Positions 1-8,883 of a DNA stretch of 64,000 nucleotides are shown here, piece after piece. Positions within the stretch are counted from its first letter, which is position 1. The number at the start of each line of letters is the position of its first letter. A program made the position numbers and the translations under genes. Under the pieces are notes generated by a model. It searched no databases and had not been told where the DNA came from. It saw only the letters and a list, made by a program, of their open reading frames with translations. The stretch is from Raoultibacter massiliensis. Lineage in GTDB: Bacteria > Actinomycetota > Coriobacteriia > Coriobacteriales > Eggerthellaceae. The stretch spans positions 560,271 through 624,270 of the forward strand of contig NZ_LT962670.1 of NCBI RefSeq assembly GCF_900199545.1, written 5' to 3'.

Positions 1-148
1 TCGTTGAAATCCGTTGAGGACGCTGGACCGGGCAGCGTAAACGCATGAATCTGATGGAAACTGTGCAATCTGATGGCGCTCTGCCGACAGGCTGGGATTG
101 GCGTCGCTCCCCAAAGCGTCCGACGGCTTGTTCGCTGCAGCGTTTCGC
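1..148. other. Left-edge non-coding stretch
   Basis: No gene is supported here. The stretch lies downstream of the flippase-like gene. It contains a 10-base direct repeat, AATCTGATGG, at 48-57 and 67-76 (19-base period). No terminator with a T-run is visible. Confidence 0.5.
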
Positions 149-1873
149 TTACTTTTTAGAGTGGTTTCCCGTGTGAGTTTTCGTCCGTGCGCCGTGGCTG
201 GCCGTGCGGGCTCTTCTGCCCTCGGGCGCGAACTCGGCATCCTCGCGGGCAAGGCGCTTTTCGCGCGCGGCGTTGCGAGCGGTATGGGCGCCGGTTTCGG
301 CTTTCTCGGCTGCCGTCTGCCGCGACATCTCGTAGCGGATGCGGAAGTATTCCCATATCAGCAGCACAAATAGGATACACATGACGATGAGGTAGCCGAT
401 GATGGCGCCCGGCAGCCCCGTGAAGTTGATGAGCAGGATGGGGATGAACAGCGAGAACCCGAAGGTGATGAGGTAGAGCTTCATGACCGCCTTCTGGCGA
501 CGCAGCACCGTGATGACCTGGTAGACGAATTCAATGGCCGCCGTCACGCCGCCCGCTGCAAGCATGATGAAGCACAGATCTCTGAACGGCATGAAATCGA
601 TGCCGTACAAGAAGCTCATGACGGGCAGCCCGATCGACCCCATGATGAGCGCCATGAGGAGCGTGAGCACAACGATGGCTGCAAGGATCACGACGATGAT
701 GAGGTCGAAGCGCTTCCTCTTGGCGGGATCGGCCCAAACGTTCGCCATGCGCAGCAGCAGGGGCTTGTAGATGAATCCCGCCGTCAGCAGAATGCCGTGG
801 GCAGGGAAGTAGAGCGCGTTGAAGTACAGCTGGCTGTCGTAGGAAAGCACGCCCTCCATGACGAATTTCGGCATGTTGTCGATAAGGTTGTACATGAACA
901 GCGCCACGAACAAGGGAAAGCATTGCTTGAGCAGGTCGAAGACGCTGCCCATGCTCCACTTGCGCGATTTCGGCGTTTCGAACAGCGCAAGCGGGAATGT
1001 GAGGAACAGGAAGGTCGCTGCGGCGGCGATGGCCATGGCGATGCTTGCAGCCGAGAGGTTGCGCGAAACGAACAGAACGACGGTGAAAACGACGAACACC
1101 ACCAGCGAACGGAATGCTTGCGAAATGCCCGCAAGATAAAGCTTGTCCACCTGCTGAAGGCGCCCTTCGTATACATCGGCCAGGCCGTCGATCATCTTGT
1201 AGAGGTACACGCCTATGCTGATGAAGAGCATTTGATCGGTATACCCGCGGATGGCGCAGTAGGCAAACCCCGCTGCAATCATGATGATGCAGGTGAGAAT
1301 GCGGTTTATCTGATAGTCGGAAAACGAGTGCTCCTCGCCGATATCCGATACCTGGTAGGTGCGCACGCCGTAGTTCGCGACGAACATGAGCAACAGGCCC
1401 GTGACGAAGGCGAGCGAGAACATGCCCGCCTGCTCCACGCCCACAAGCTGCGTTACCACGATGGTGAGCAGCGGAAAGACCATGCCCCATGCGCCGACTC
1501 CGATGGTGTTCCACACAAAGTCGCGCGTGGTGCGATGCGCGGCGTATTCCTCTTCCTGCTCGGCGAGCGAGCGGTCGGATACGGCGCCGAGCAGGCGGTT
1601 GCACCACCCGTTAACCGTGCGCGTGACGAAGTTGGGCTTGCGCTCCTTGCGTTTCTTTCCGCTGGTTGCCCACCCTGAGGGGCCGAAGGCCTTCCGGTTC
1701 GCCTGCACCTGCGTCTGCGGCTCGTCGGTTGAGCGTGCGGCGCCTAGATCGTGCTGCGCGCGCGTACGTTGCGCGGGCTCTTCCGCGCGCTCGCGCCGCA
1801 TGGCGGCGGCTTTGCCGAGCTGCCGTTTGCGGGTATTCGCTTTTTCGGGGTTGGACGGGTGCTGATCTACCAA
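149..1873 (-). CDS. Polysaccharide flippase-like multi-spanning membrane protein
   Basis: 574 residues from a TTG start; an AGAAGG ribosome site lies about 8 bases upstream in the transcript, and no better ATG has one (an internal ATG at 1801 is the alternative). The first ~110 residues are hydrophilic and basic, with no membrane segment. A block of roughly 12-14 hydrophobic helices follows (about 120-510), then a charged Lys/Arg/Ala-rich tail. Helix pattern and length fit the MATE/polysaccharide-exporter superfamily, which flips lipid-linked glycans across the cytoplasmic membrane. The long charged N- and C-terminal extensions are unusual and suggest a cytoplasmic partner. No glycosyltransferases are in view, so the substrate is unknown. 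It is divergent from the secreted double-psi-barrel gene at 2114. Family is fairly sure, substrate not. Confidence 0.7.
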   Translation of the reverse strand: MVDQHPSNPEKANTRKRQLGKAAAMRRERAEEPAQRTRAQHDLGAARSTDEPQTQVQANRKAFGPSGWATSGKKRKERKPNFVTRTVNGWCNRLLGAVSDRSLAEQEEEYAAHRTTRDFVWNTIGVGAWGMVFPLLTIVVTQLVGVEQAGMFSLAFVTGLLLMFVANYGVRTYQVSDIGEEHSFSDYQINRILTCIIMIAAGFAYCAIRGYTDQMLFISIGVYLYKMIDGLADVYEGRLQQVDKLYLAGISQAFRSLVVFVVFTVVLFVSRNLSAASIAMAIAAAATFLFLTFPLALFETPKSRKWSMGSVFDLLKQCFPLFVALFMYNLIDNMPKFVMEGVLSYDSQLYFNALYFPAHGILLTAGFIYKPLLLRMANVWADPAKRKRFDLIIVVILAAIVVLTLLMALIMGSIGLPVMSFLYGIDFMPFRDLCFIMLAAGGVTAAIEFVYQVITVLRRQKAVMKLYLITFGFSLFIPILLINFTGLPGAIIGYLIVMCILFVLLIWEYFRIRYEMSRQTAAEKAETGAHTARNAAREKRLAREDAEFAPEGRRARTASHGARTKTHTGNHSKK

Positions 1874-2101
1874 CGAGCCCGCCTTCTCTCACGCATTGTG
1901 CACAACATGCCGGTGTTTGCGACCTTCTTCGATCATCGGGGTTCGATTACTTGGAAAGTATAGTTCATTGCGCGCTGCCTCCCGACAAGCACATCAGCAA
2001 TCAACAAACCGTCCGCAACGTATGGCTGGCGCACGGCGGGCGGGCGTCAACGGTCGGATGTCGTAATGGGGCGATTTCTTCTCGATGCAGAAAGGGAACG
2101 C

Positions 2102-2107
2102 TATACT
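2102..2107 (+). promoter_or_regulatory. -10 element of a probable leaderless transcript
   Basis: TATACT is followed after exactly 6 bases by the ATG at 2114. Transcription would therefore begin at or next to the start codon. No convincing -35 is visible, and no ribosome site lies in the usual 5-9 base window. Confidence 0.5.
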
Positions 2108-2113
2108 GTTTTT

Positions 2114-3127
2114 ATGAAAACAAACGAAACATTCGAAGCGTTGCCCGAAAACCCCGTCGTCGCACGCCTGCGCGGCTCGGGGGGCAGCCTGGTCGCGCCG
2201 TTCGCGTGCCTCGCGGTCGTTTTGGCGTTCGTCGGCCTGTTCGGTGCTTGCGGCATCGCGTTCGGCGATGAGGTTTCCGATGCCCAAGACGCCCTTTCGG
2301 AAGCGGAATCCCAGTTGACGGAGCTGCAGGCCGAGCGCGACGAGCTTGAGGCGAGCATCGCATCGCTTCAGGATGAGATCGACTCGGTGGCTGCTCAGGC
2401 GATGGCGGCGCAGCTCGCTTCGCAGCAGAGCCTCGATCGGCTGAAGAACAGCGCCGTTTTTCACTACAAACTCGGAGGCGTTACGCTCTACGATATGGTG
2501 CTTTCTTCGGAATCGCTCGCCGACATGCTCGCGACGGTGAACTACCTCGATGCGCTCGAGGCGTCCTTTGCGAAGGACGCGCAGGAGCAACAGGACCTTA
2601 CGGCTGCCCTGGAAAGCACAATCAAGGGACTCGACCAGAAGAAGGCGGAGCAGAACGCGTTGCGCGACGAGCTGGCTGCCAAGGAAGCCGAGGCCCAGAC
2701 GCTTGTCGAGGAAGCGACCGCCCGAGTCGACGAGGCGAAAGAGCAGGAGCGGTTGGCGGCTTTGGCCGCTTTGGCCGCCCCGAGCGGATCGGTGTTCGAA
2801 ACGGGCGCGATCGACGGAAGCTGGCAGCTCGGTTTCGCTTCTGCGTACAGTTTCGAGGATAACGACGGATGGGATGCAACCGCCTCGGGCATACCGCTCG
2901 ATTGGACTTCCTACACGGTGGCCGTTCCCATCAGCCAGCGCTATCTGCTTGGGAGTTCGGTGGAGATCAGCTACGGCGGCATGAGCCTTGTGGCAACCGT
3001 CACCGACGTCGGGGGATTCGCGGGCTACGGCCGTGCGCTCGATCTGGCGCCGGGGGTATGGAGGGCGTTCGGCGCGAGCTCGCCGGGCGATTGGGGTGTG
3101 CGTCAGGTGGCGTACCGGTTCCTGTAG
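2114..3127 (+). CDS. Secreted coiled-coil protein with double-psi beta-barrel (3D/RlpA-like) domain
   Basis: 337 residues from the ATG at 2114. The frame is open upstream to an ATG at 2066, but the 16 extra residues are charged and the -10 box at 2102 would lie inside them. A hydrophobic segment (about 34-58) ending near IAFGDEVSDA looks like a signal peptide or anchor. Residues ~60-235 are a heptad-rich Glu/Ala/Leu coiled coil resembling the N-terminal part of PcsB/CwlO-type cell-wall proteins. The last ~95 residues fit a 3D/RlpA double-psi barrel, with TDVGGF and a later ALDLAPGVWRAFG matching the two conserved Asp regions. In related proteins the barrel binds or cleaves peptidoglycan, so a cell-wall role outside the membrane is inferred. 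There is no NlpC/P60 or peptidase domain. Confidence 0.7.
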   Translation: MKTNETFEALPENPVVARLRGSGGSLVAPFACLAVVLAFVGLFGACGIAFGDEVSDAQDALSEAESQLTELQAERDELEASIASLQDEIDSVAAQAMAAQLASQQSLDRLKNSAVFHYKLGGVTLYDMVLSSESLADMLATVNYLDALEASFAKDAQEQQDLTAALESTIKGLDQKKAEQNALRDELAAKEAEAQTLVEEATARVDEAKEQERLAALAALAAPSGSVFETGAIDGSWQLGFASAYSFEDNDGWDATASGIPLDWTSYTVAVPISQRYLLGSSVEISYGGMSLVATVTDVGGFAGYGRALDLAPGVWRAFGASSPGDWGVRQVAYRFL

Positions 3128-3172
3128 GCTCCGCCCCGCAATCGCCGCATGCGGAGATTTGCCCCTGTCTGC

Positions 3173-3200
3173 TTTGCTCCGTTGCGAATATCACTATAAT
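3173..3200 (+). promoter_or_regulatory. leuS promoter
   Basis: TTTGCT (3173-3178) and a perfect TATAAT (3195-3200) are separated by 16 bases. The predicted transcript starts near 3207, giving an ~83-base leader before the leuS ATG. Confidence 0.65.
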
Positions 3201-3223
3201 AAGCACCACTTGTGATTATGCAT

Positions 3224-3269
3224 GCTGCGGGCGTGCTCGGTTCGGCCGAGCGGGTAGGGAATCCGCAGC
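3224..3269 (+). promoter_or_regulatory. Nested hairpin in the leuS leader
   Basis: GCTGCGG (3224-3230) pairs with CCGCAGC (3263-3269). Inside, GCTCGG (3235-3240) pairs with CCGAGC (3246-3251) across a 5-base loop. The structure ends 20 bases before the start codon, leaving the AGGAAG ribosome site (3277-3282) single-stranded. At ~83 bases the leader is too short for a T-box, and no T-box bulge motif is seen. Confidence 0.55.
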
Positions 3270-3289
3270 CCTGACGAGGAAGAAACGCC

Positions 3290-5860
3290 ATGAAAGAATA
3301 CAACCCGCACGAGATAGAACCGCGCTGGCAGAAAGTCTGGGAAGACGAGGGTCTCAACGCGGTGACGGAAGATCCTTCGAAGCCGAAGAAGTACATCCTC
3401 GAGATGTTCCCCTATCCCTCGGGCGATCTCCATATGGGGCATGTGCGCAACTATACGATCGGAGATGTGCGCGCCCGCTATTTCCGCATGCGCGGATTCG
3501 ACGTGCTGCATCCGATGGGCTGGGATGCGTTCGGCCTTCCTGCGGAAAACGCCGCCATCCAGCACAACAGCCATCCGGCGAAATGGACCTACGCCAACAT
3601 CGACACGCAGAAGGAATCATGCAAGCGCATGGGCTTCTCTTACGATTGGAGCCGTACCGTCGTAGCGTGCGACCCCGAGTATTACCGCTGGGGTCAGTGG
3701 ATCTTCCTCAAAATGTGGGAGAAGGGCCTTGTCGAGCGCAAGAACTCGCCGGTGAACTGGTGCCCGAACTGTAAAACCGTGCTCGCCAACGAGCAGGTGA
3801 CGGAAGGCGAGTGCTGGCGCTGCCACGGGGCGGTCGAGAAGCGCGACCTCACGCAGTGGTACTTCAAGATCACCGAATACGCCCAGGAGCTGCTCGACGA
3901 TCTCGATCAGCTTGGCGGATGGCCCGATCGCGTGAAGCAGATGCAGGCGAACTGGATCGGCCGCTCGGAGGGCGCCGAGGTCGATTTCATCCTGTGCGAT
4001 GCAGAGGGAAACGCGCCCGAAAACCCCACGGACGACGACATCATCACCGTGTTCACCACTCGTGCCGACACGCTGTTCGGCTGCAGCTTCTTCGTTCTGG
4101 CTCCCGAATACAAGGGGCTTTCGGATCTGGTTGCGGGAAGCGAATACGAGAAGGCTGTAACCGACCTGGTCGCCGCCGCCGAGAAGGTGAGCGCCGTCGA
4201 GCGCGCCCAGGGCGACCGCGAGAAGCACGGTGCTTTCACGGGCCGTTACGTAGTGAACCCCATCAACGGCGAAAAAGTGCCCGTTTGGGTGGCCGATTAC
4301 GTGGTTGCCGATTACGGCACCGGCGCGGTCATGGCCGTTCCGTGCGGCGACCAGCGCGATTTCGAATTTGCCCGCAAATACGATCTGCCCATCATTCCTA
4401 TCATCCTTCCCGAGGATGACGAACTGTATCCCGAGATCGGCGGCGTCGCCGAGCGCGTTCGCCTGGACGTCCCGTGGGACCACGCGTTCGACGCCGAGGG
4501 CATCCTCGTGCAGTCGGGCAAGTACACGGGCATGGTGGGCGGCAAGCACTCCGAGGGCGAAGCGGCGATCGTCGCCGACCTCGAGGCGATGGGCCGCGGG
4601 CGTCGCAAGGTGGAATTCCGCCTGCGCGATTGGCTGATCTCGCGTCAGCGCTACTGGGGAAACCCCATCCCCGCCATCCATTGCGAGAAGTGCGGCGTAG
4701 TGCCGGTTCCCGAAGATGATCTGCCTGTCGTGCTTCCGCTCGAGGTGGATATCGCCAAGGGCGAGACGCTCAAGGATTGCGCATCGTTCTACGAGACGAC
4801 CTGCCCCGTATGCGGTGGATCCGCTCATCGCGAGACCGATACGATGGACACGTTCACGTGCTCGTCGTGGTATTTTTTGCGCTACACCGATCCGCACAAC
4901 GATTCCGCTCCTTTCGATTCGGCGAAGGCGAACCGCTGGCTTCCCGTCGACCAGTACATCGGCGGCATCGAGCACGCGATTCTGCATCTGCTCTACTCGC
5001 GCTTCTTCGTGAAAGTGCTGCGCGATATCGGTCTCGTCGATTTCGACGAGCCGTTCCAGAACCTGCTCACGCAGGGTATGGTGAAACTCAACGGCGAGAC
5101 CATGTCGAAATCGAAGGGCAACACGGTTGCTCCCGAGGATATGATCGTCGAATACGGGGCCGATGCGGTGCGCACGTACATCCTGTTCATGGCCCCGCCC
5201 GATAAAGATCTCGAGTGGGAAGAGGACGGCCTTGCCGGCATATACCGCTTCCTGAACCGCGTGTGGCGTCAGGTGAGCGATTTGATGGGTGTTGCTGGCG
5301 AGGATACGCTCTACCAGGGCGAAGCGAGCAAGGAAGAGGGCATCGCCGCCGCCGATCTGCTCAACCGGGAACGCCATCGCGTGGTGGGCAAGGTGATCGA
5401 CGATATCGATCGCAATAACTTCAATACGGCGCTCGCCGCCATCATGGAGCTCTCGAACGCGACGGGTGATTACCTGCGCAAAGTGTCGCCCGAAACGCGA
5501 GGCGGATGCGACTACCTGCCGAAACTCGATCGCGATGTCGCCGAGACCATCGTGGTAATGCTTGCGCCCATGGCTCCGCACTGGGCCGAGGAGCTGTGGC
5601 ATACGGTGCTCGGCCACGAGGATTCGGTGCACGGGCAGCCGTGGCCCGATTTCGATCCCGAGCAGGCGAAAGCCGATGAGGTGGAACTTGCCGTGCAGAT
5701 CAACGGCAAAGTGAAGAGCCGCATCGTAGTGGCAGCCGATGCTTCCGAGGAAGCGATCAAGGAAGCTGCGCTCGGTGCCGTATCCAACGCGATGGAAGGC
5801 AAAAGCGCCGTGAAGATCATCGTGATCCCCGGCCGCCTGGTGAACATCGTCGCAAAGTAA
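3290..5860 (+). CDS. leuS: Leucyl-tRNA synthetase
   Basis: 856 residues, normal bacterial length. It charges tRNA-Leu with leucine in the cytoplasm. The class I signature HMGH sits at residues 48-51, after PYPSGDL. The second signature MSKSKGN lies at about 605-611. Between them are a zinc-knuckle-like [13 protein letters not shown] with a later CWRCHG, and the CP1 editing insertion, including TTRADTLFG (the threonine-rich editing motif) and [11 protein letters not shown]-terminal anticodon-binding region ends in the usual small LeuRS-specific domain. The start has an AGGAAG site 8 bases upstream. It has its own promoter and leader and a strong terminator, so it is probably monocistronic. Confidence 0.97.
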   Translation: MKEYNPHEIEPRWQKVWEDEGLNAVTEDPSKPKKYILEMFPYPSGDLHMGHVRNYTIGDVRARYFRMRGFDVLHPMGWDAFGLPAENAAIQHNSHPAKWTYANIDTQKESCKRMGFSYDWSRTVVACDPEYYRWGQWIFLKMWEKGLVERKNSPVNWCPNCKTVLANEQVTEGECWRCHGAVEKRDLTQWYFKITEYAQELLDDLDQLGGWPDRVKQMQANWIGRSEGAEVDFILCDAEGNAPENPTDDDIITVFTTRADTLFGCSFFVLAPEYKGLSDLVAGSEYEKAVTDLVAAAEKVSAVERAQGDREKHGAFTGRYVVNPINGEKVPVWVADYVVADYGTGAVMAVPCGDQRDFEFARKYDLPIIPIILPEDDELYPEIGGVAERVRLDVPWDHAFDAEGILVQSGKYTGMVGGKHSEGEAAIVADLEAMGRGRRKVEFRLRDWLISRQRYWGNPIPAIHCEKCGVVPVPEDDLPVVLPLEVDIAKGETLKDCASFYETTCPVCGGSAHRETDTMDTFTCSSWYFLRYTDPHNDSAPFDSAKANRWLPVDQYIGGIEHAILHLLYSRFFVKVLRDIGLVDFDEPFQNLLTQGMVKLNGETMSKSKGNTVAPEDMIVEYGADAVRTYILFMAPPDKDLEWEEDGLAGIYRFLNRVWRQVSDLMGVAGEDTLYQGEASKEEGIAAADLLNRERHRVVGKVIDDIDRNNFNTALAAIMELSNATGDYLRKVSPETRGGCDYLPKLDRDVAETIVVMLAPMAPHWAEELWHTVLGHEDSVHGQPWPDFDPEQAKADEVELAVQINGKVKSRIVVAADASEEAIKEAALGAVSNAMEGKSAVKIIVIPGRLVNIVAK

Positions 5861-5919
5861 CGGCGGGCTTCTGACTCGTCCGAAGGGGGCGCGTCGGCGC
5901 GCCGCAGAAAGATCGAGCC

Positions 5920-5960
5920 GCCTCCCATTTCTTGGACAGCGAGAGATGGGAGGCTTTCTT
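5920..5960 (+). terminator. leuS rho-independent terminator
   Basis: GCCTCCCAT (5920-5928) pairs with ATGGGAGGC (5946-5954) and is followed by TTTCTT. It begins 60 bases after the leuS stop codon. Confidence 0.85.
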
Positions 5961-6002
5961 ATGCCAGGCGATCTGGGATTGAGGTGCGATGAACCCGCAT
6001 CG

Positions 6003-6071
6003 GGGATACGGGGGTCCTCATTAGGGATACGGGGGTTCGCATTGGGGATACAGTGGGTTCGCATCGGGATG
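6003..6071. repeat. 21-base tandem repeat, three copies plus partial
   Basis: The core GGGATAC followed by G-rich sequence recurs at 6003, 6024, 6045 and (partial) 6066, an exact 21-base period with a few substitutions per copy. A multiple of three keeps all frames open, but there is no start codon with a ribosome site. It lies in the gene-free stretch between leuS and the DUF559 gene. Confidence 0.75.
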
Positions 6072-6191
6072 TGGCGGGCTCACCAGAAAAATGCGGCAGG
6101 GCGGCGTTGCCATAGAGGCAATGCCTCGCATGCGGCGTCGGGCGCCCCGTTTCGACGCTGGAAGGCGTTTTGTGTTCCTGATTCTTCCGAT

Positions 6192-6347
6192 TTCGGCACA
6201 AAATTGGACCTGTGGCAAAATGTAATACATTGATAAACATGAATAAGCAACTTGGTTTTTTCGCCATCAGGCATTTTGTTGATAATCATTTCAGAAACAA
6301 TAAAGTAATGAATTGCATAATTGCCACAGGTCCAATTTTGTGCCGAA
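6192..6347. repeat. 27-bp perfect inverted repeat around an AT-rich core
   Basis: Positions 6192-6218 and 6321-6347 are exact reverse complements over 27 bases (outer ends TTCGG and CCGAA). A 102-base core separates them that is visibly far more AT-rich than the rest of the window. The pairing continues imperfectly a few bases into the core. The right arm ends 6 bases before the -10 element of the downstream gene, so it would cover that gene's -35 region. It could be a paired operator, a very small non-autonomous element, or a long hairpin. No target-site duplication is evident. Confidence 0.8.
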
Positions 6348-6350
6348 TTG

Positions 6351-6359
6351 TGGTAATGT
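6351..6359 (+). promoter_or_regulatory. Extended -10 of the DUF559 gene
   Basis: TGGTAATGT (TG at 6351-6352, -10 at 6354-6359) is followed after 6 bases by the ATG at 6366. There is no clear ribosome site, which is consistent with a leaderless message. The right arm of the inverted repeat directly abuts it. Confidence 0.4.
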
Positions 6360-6365
6360 GAGAAC

Positions 6366-7337
6366 ATGGATGTGGTTGTTGGATACGAATCGGCCCTTGC
6401 TTTCTGGCGAACGGTCGGCCCTTCGCTTTTGGGCGATGGCAAAGCTCGCCGGAATGCGACGCTGCGCGCGCAAAAGGCGTTGGCGGCTGAGGGCAGGCCG
6501 CGGCTCGAAGGGGGAAACCGTCGACCGGCAGGTTGCACGCTTCCCGTGCATGTGCTGGTCGGTCGGGATGCGATGCGCGTTCGAACTAAAAGCGTTGCGA
6601 GCAGCGTATGCTCCAGCTTGCCGCAACGATCAGTCGTCGATGCGGGCACGGGCTTTCTTATCTGCTCTCCCGAGTTCGTTTTCTTGCAGATGGCGGCTTC
6701 GCTGACGCTGGTGCAGCTTATTCAACTGGGATTCGAGCTGTGCGGCACGTATTCGTTGGCTGAAAACGGCCCCGCTCGCACGCGCAGGGCTCCGCTTACC
6801 GCGGTCGCCAAACTCAAGGCGTTCGTCGAGGCGAACCAAAACGTGCCGGGACGCGTGAAAGCGCTGCGAGCGTTGCGCTATTGCATGGATGGATCTGCTT
6901 CCCCCATGGAAACAACGCTCGTCTTGTTGCTTTGCTTGCCATACGGTTTGGGCGGGTACGGCATCGAGAGACCTTTCCTCAACTACCGCATCGATGCACC
7001 TCTGGGCATGAGGAAGGCGACGGACCGATCGTATTGCAAGGCCGACTTATGCTGGCCGAAAGCCAAGCTGTGCGTTGAATATGATTCGAAGGAATACCAT
7101 CTTGAGCCAGAGCGCCAAGAAAGCGATTCGAGGCGACGGAACACCTTGGTTGCGCTGGGGTTTACGATGATGGTTGTATCGTGGGGGCAGATTGCGGACA
7201 GCGGCGCCTTCAATCGGTTGGCGCAACAAGTTGCGAGAAAGACAGGCAAACGCCTCCGCTATAAAGACCCCGGGTTCACGCGAAAGCACCTTGCTCTTCG
7301 CGACGAGCTGCTGGATCCGTTGCGCCCCCCTTGCTAG
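6366..7337 (+). CDS. AbiEi-like protein with C-terminal DUF559 (PD-(D/E)XK-like) domain
   Basis: 323 residues. The C-terminal part (about 215-305) carries the DUF559 pattern: ADLCWPKAKLCVEYDSKEYH, then a basic helix and a strand VALGFTMMVVSW. The Asp, Glu and Lys spacing resembles Vsr/PD-(D/E)XK nucleases. The middle matches the actinobacterial AbiEi-like family, with a PVHVLVG strand, then a CSPE and helical region. The N-terminal winged helix of true AbiEi antitoxins is not evident; the protein starts inside the SALAFW segment. No AbiEii-type nucleotidyltransferase toxin is adjacent, so this is an orphan. It sits alone downstream of the 27-bp inverted repeat and converges on the LuxR gene. 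Such proteins are common in actinobacteria but of unknown function. Confidence 0.65.
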   Translation: MDVVVGYESALAFWRTVGPSLLGDGKARRNATLRAQKALAAEGRPRLEGGNRRPAGCTLPVHVLVGRDAMRVRTKSVASSVCSSLPQRSVVDAGTGFLICSPEFVFLQMAASLTLVQLIQLGFELCGTYSLAENGPARTRRAPLTAVAKLKAFVEANQNVPGRVKALRALRYCMDGSASPMETTLVLLLCLPYGLGGYGIERPFLNYRIDAPLGMRKATDRSYCKADLCWPKAKLCVEYDSKEYHLEPERQESDSRRRNTLVALGFTMMVVSWGQIADSGAFNRLAQQVARKTGKRLRYKDPGFTRKHLALRDELLDPLRPPC

Positions 7338-7413
7338 CTGCTGAGGTTTTCATCGTCTCTCGATGGCTGCCGAAGTTGCGGGAGGCACGGTAAGGCGACC
7401 CGATGCGGGCGCC

Positions 7414-8883
7414 CTACGCGTCACTGCCGTCCTCGTCGGCTGCGGCTTCCACGATATCGATGAGCTCCTGCTGGGAATGGATGCCCATCTTCGTGTAGAT
7501 GTGGCGCACGTGGGTTTTCACGGTGTTGTGCGAAAGGAACAGCTTCTCCTGGATGACGGGGCTCGTGCGTCCGCGAGCCAGCAGTTCGAGCACCTCCGAT
7601 TCGCGGTTTGTGAGGCCGAAGCGTTCGGCAACCGTGCGGCAGTTGTCCTCGAGGCTCGGCAAATCATCCGCACCATCGCCGTCAGCCTCGATGGCTGCGG
7701 GCACGACGGGCACGATGTCCTGCATGGTCGATTCGAAGCTGAATTTCTTCAGCACGACGAAGCTGTAGAACATGAATCCGAACGTGATGAAGGCCGAAGC
7801 CCACAGTATTCCGTCCACATCGCCCGCCGTGATCCCGCTAATGGCTTGGCCGATCAGCGCGCCGATGCCGATGCCGCACCACGAGGCTCCCATGGCGAAA
7901 GCCACGGTGGTGATGCCACCGAGCATGTTGCGAGACCCCGCAACCGCCACAAGGAAGTACATAAGCAGGGTGAACGCGCTTGCACCTGCATGAAGGAACA
8001 CGCTTGAGAACTGCAATCCTCCCATTGCGCCCGATCCGATGAGGACGAGCGGTGCGGTCAAAAATCCTGCGAACACAAGCAACGTCGATGTTTGGAACAG
8101 CACATCGGCGTTGAGCCGCATGCGCCCGATCACCACCATGAGGAATACGGCGGTTACGGGGACGAACGAGAGCAGCATCTGGGCAGGCGTCTCGATGGCG
8201 GCTTGAAGGTTGAGCGCATATCCGTAGGCGGCGTTGAACAGCAGGATAGATACGAATACGGGGTGCGAAAACGGCAGGTACGACGAGGGATTCGTCACAT
8301 CGAGCACGATGGGGGAGTCGACGGTGCGGATGGTTTCGACCGTGTCGATCGCGTAGCCGCGCACGAGGGCGAACGCGGCGACGATCGTGAGCGCGTAGAG
8401 AGCGAGACCGAGCTCGAACGGCACCGGTGCAAGGGAAAGCGCAAGGTTGACGGCGTAGCTTGCGACGAACGCCGTCGGTATGCAGACGGTGCAGCGGGCG
8501 GGACCGAGCTTCATGAGGGTAAGGAAGGTGAGGACCGCGAACCACACCGTGCCGATTCCCCCGAACGGGCTTCCGATAGCAAGCAGCAGCGGGGAGCGCA
8601 GGGTGATGCCGAGGTAGAGAAACGCGATGCCTGCGAACAGTGCGAGAAAAGAAATCGCCGACCATGCCTTTTCGCGAAAGACGCTCGGCTTGCGGTATGC
8701 GGCAACGCCGAGCAGGAGAAAGAAAACGACGCCGCAATACGTCGACACCTCACGCGCCCCATCGTTGATTCCGATGAAATGGGGGAACAGCAGGTTGTTG
8801 AGCAAGAATCCGTTGACGAGCAGCAGCGCGAGGGCGGCGGTGGCCCTTGCCGTCATCGTTGCAGGCGATGCCTTGTCGCTCAT
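7414..8883 (-). CDS. LuxR-type transcriptional regulator with multi-helix membrane domain (1)
   Basis: 489 residues from the ATG at 8883, which has GGAGG about 7 bases upstream; an in-frame ATG 15 bases earlier lies at or before that site. About 12 hydrophobic helices (residues 15-380) carry a C-terminal LuxR/GerE helix-turn-helix (about 425-480) with LTNRESEVLELLARG and HNTVKTHVRHIYTKMGIHS. There is no receiver or kinase domain, so it is a one-component, membrane-embedded sensor-regulator, a type abundant in Eggerthellaceae. It is divergent from the flavin reductase at 9143 across 259 bases, so it probably senses that enzyme's substrate and activates it; this is inference from position. Confidence 0.85.
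   Translation of the reverse strand: MSDKASPATMTARATAALALLLVNGFLLNNLLFPHFIGINDGAREVSTYCGVVFFLLLGVAAYRKPSVFREKAWSAISFLALFAGIAFLYLGITLRSPLLLAIGSPFGGIGTVWFAVLTFLTLMKLGPARCTVCIPTAFVASYAVNLALSLAPVPFELGLALYALTIVAAFALVRGYAIDTVETIRTVDSPIVLDVTNPSSYLPFSHPVFVSILLFNAAYGYALNLQAAIETPAQMLLSFVPVTAVFLMVVIGRMRLNADVLFQTSTLLVFAGFLTAPLVLIGSGAMGGLQFSSVFLHAGASAFTLLMYFLVAVAGSRNMLGGITTVAFAMGASWCGIGIGALIGQAISGITAGDVDGILWASAFITFGFMFYSFVVLKKFSFESTMQDIVPVVPAAIEADGDGADDLPSLEDNCRTVAERFGLTNRESEVLELLARGRTSPVIQEKLFLSHNTVKTHVRHIYTKMGIHSQQELIDIVEAAADEDGSDA

Noticed and set aside
12..76. 10-base direct repeat near the left edge as a regulatory array
   Set aside because: Only two short copies at the window edge without a gene context.
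3207..3290. T-box riboswitch in front of leuS
   Set aside because: Leader only ~83 bases, no T-box bulge sequence and no terminator/antiterminator pair.
3617..6064. Long open frame antisense to leuS (815 codons)
   Set aside because: GC-rich coding DNA creates long antisense frames. The translation is His/Arg/Ala-rich with no domain, and leuS is certain on the other strand.
6003..6071. CRISPR array
   Set aside because: Repeats are contiguous 21-base units without spacers, imperfect, and no cas genes are present.
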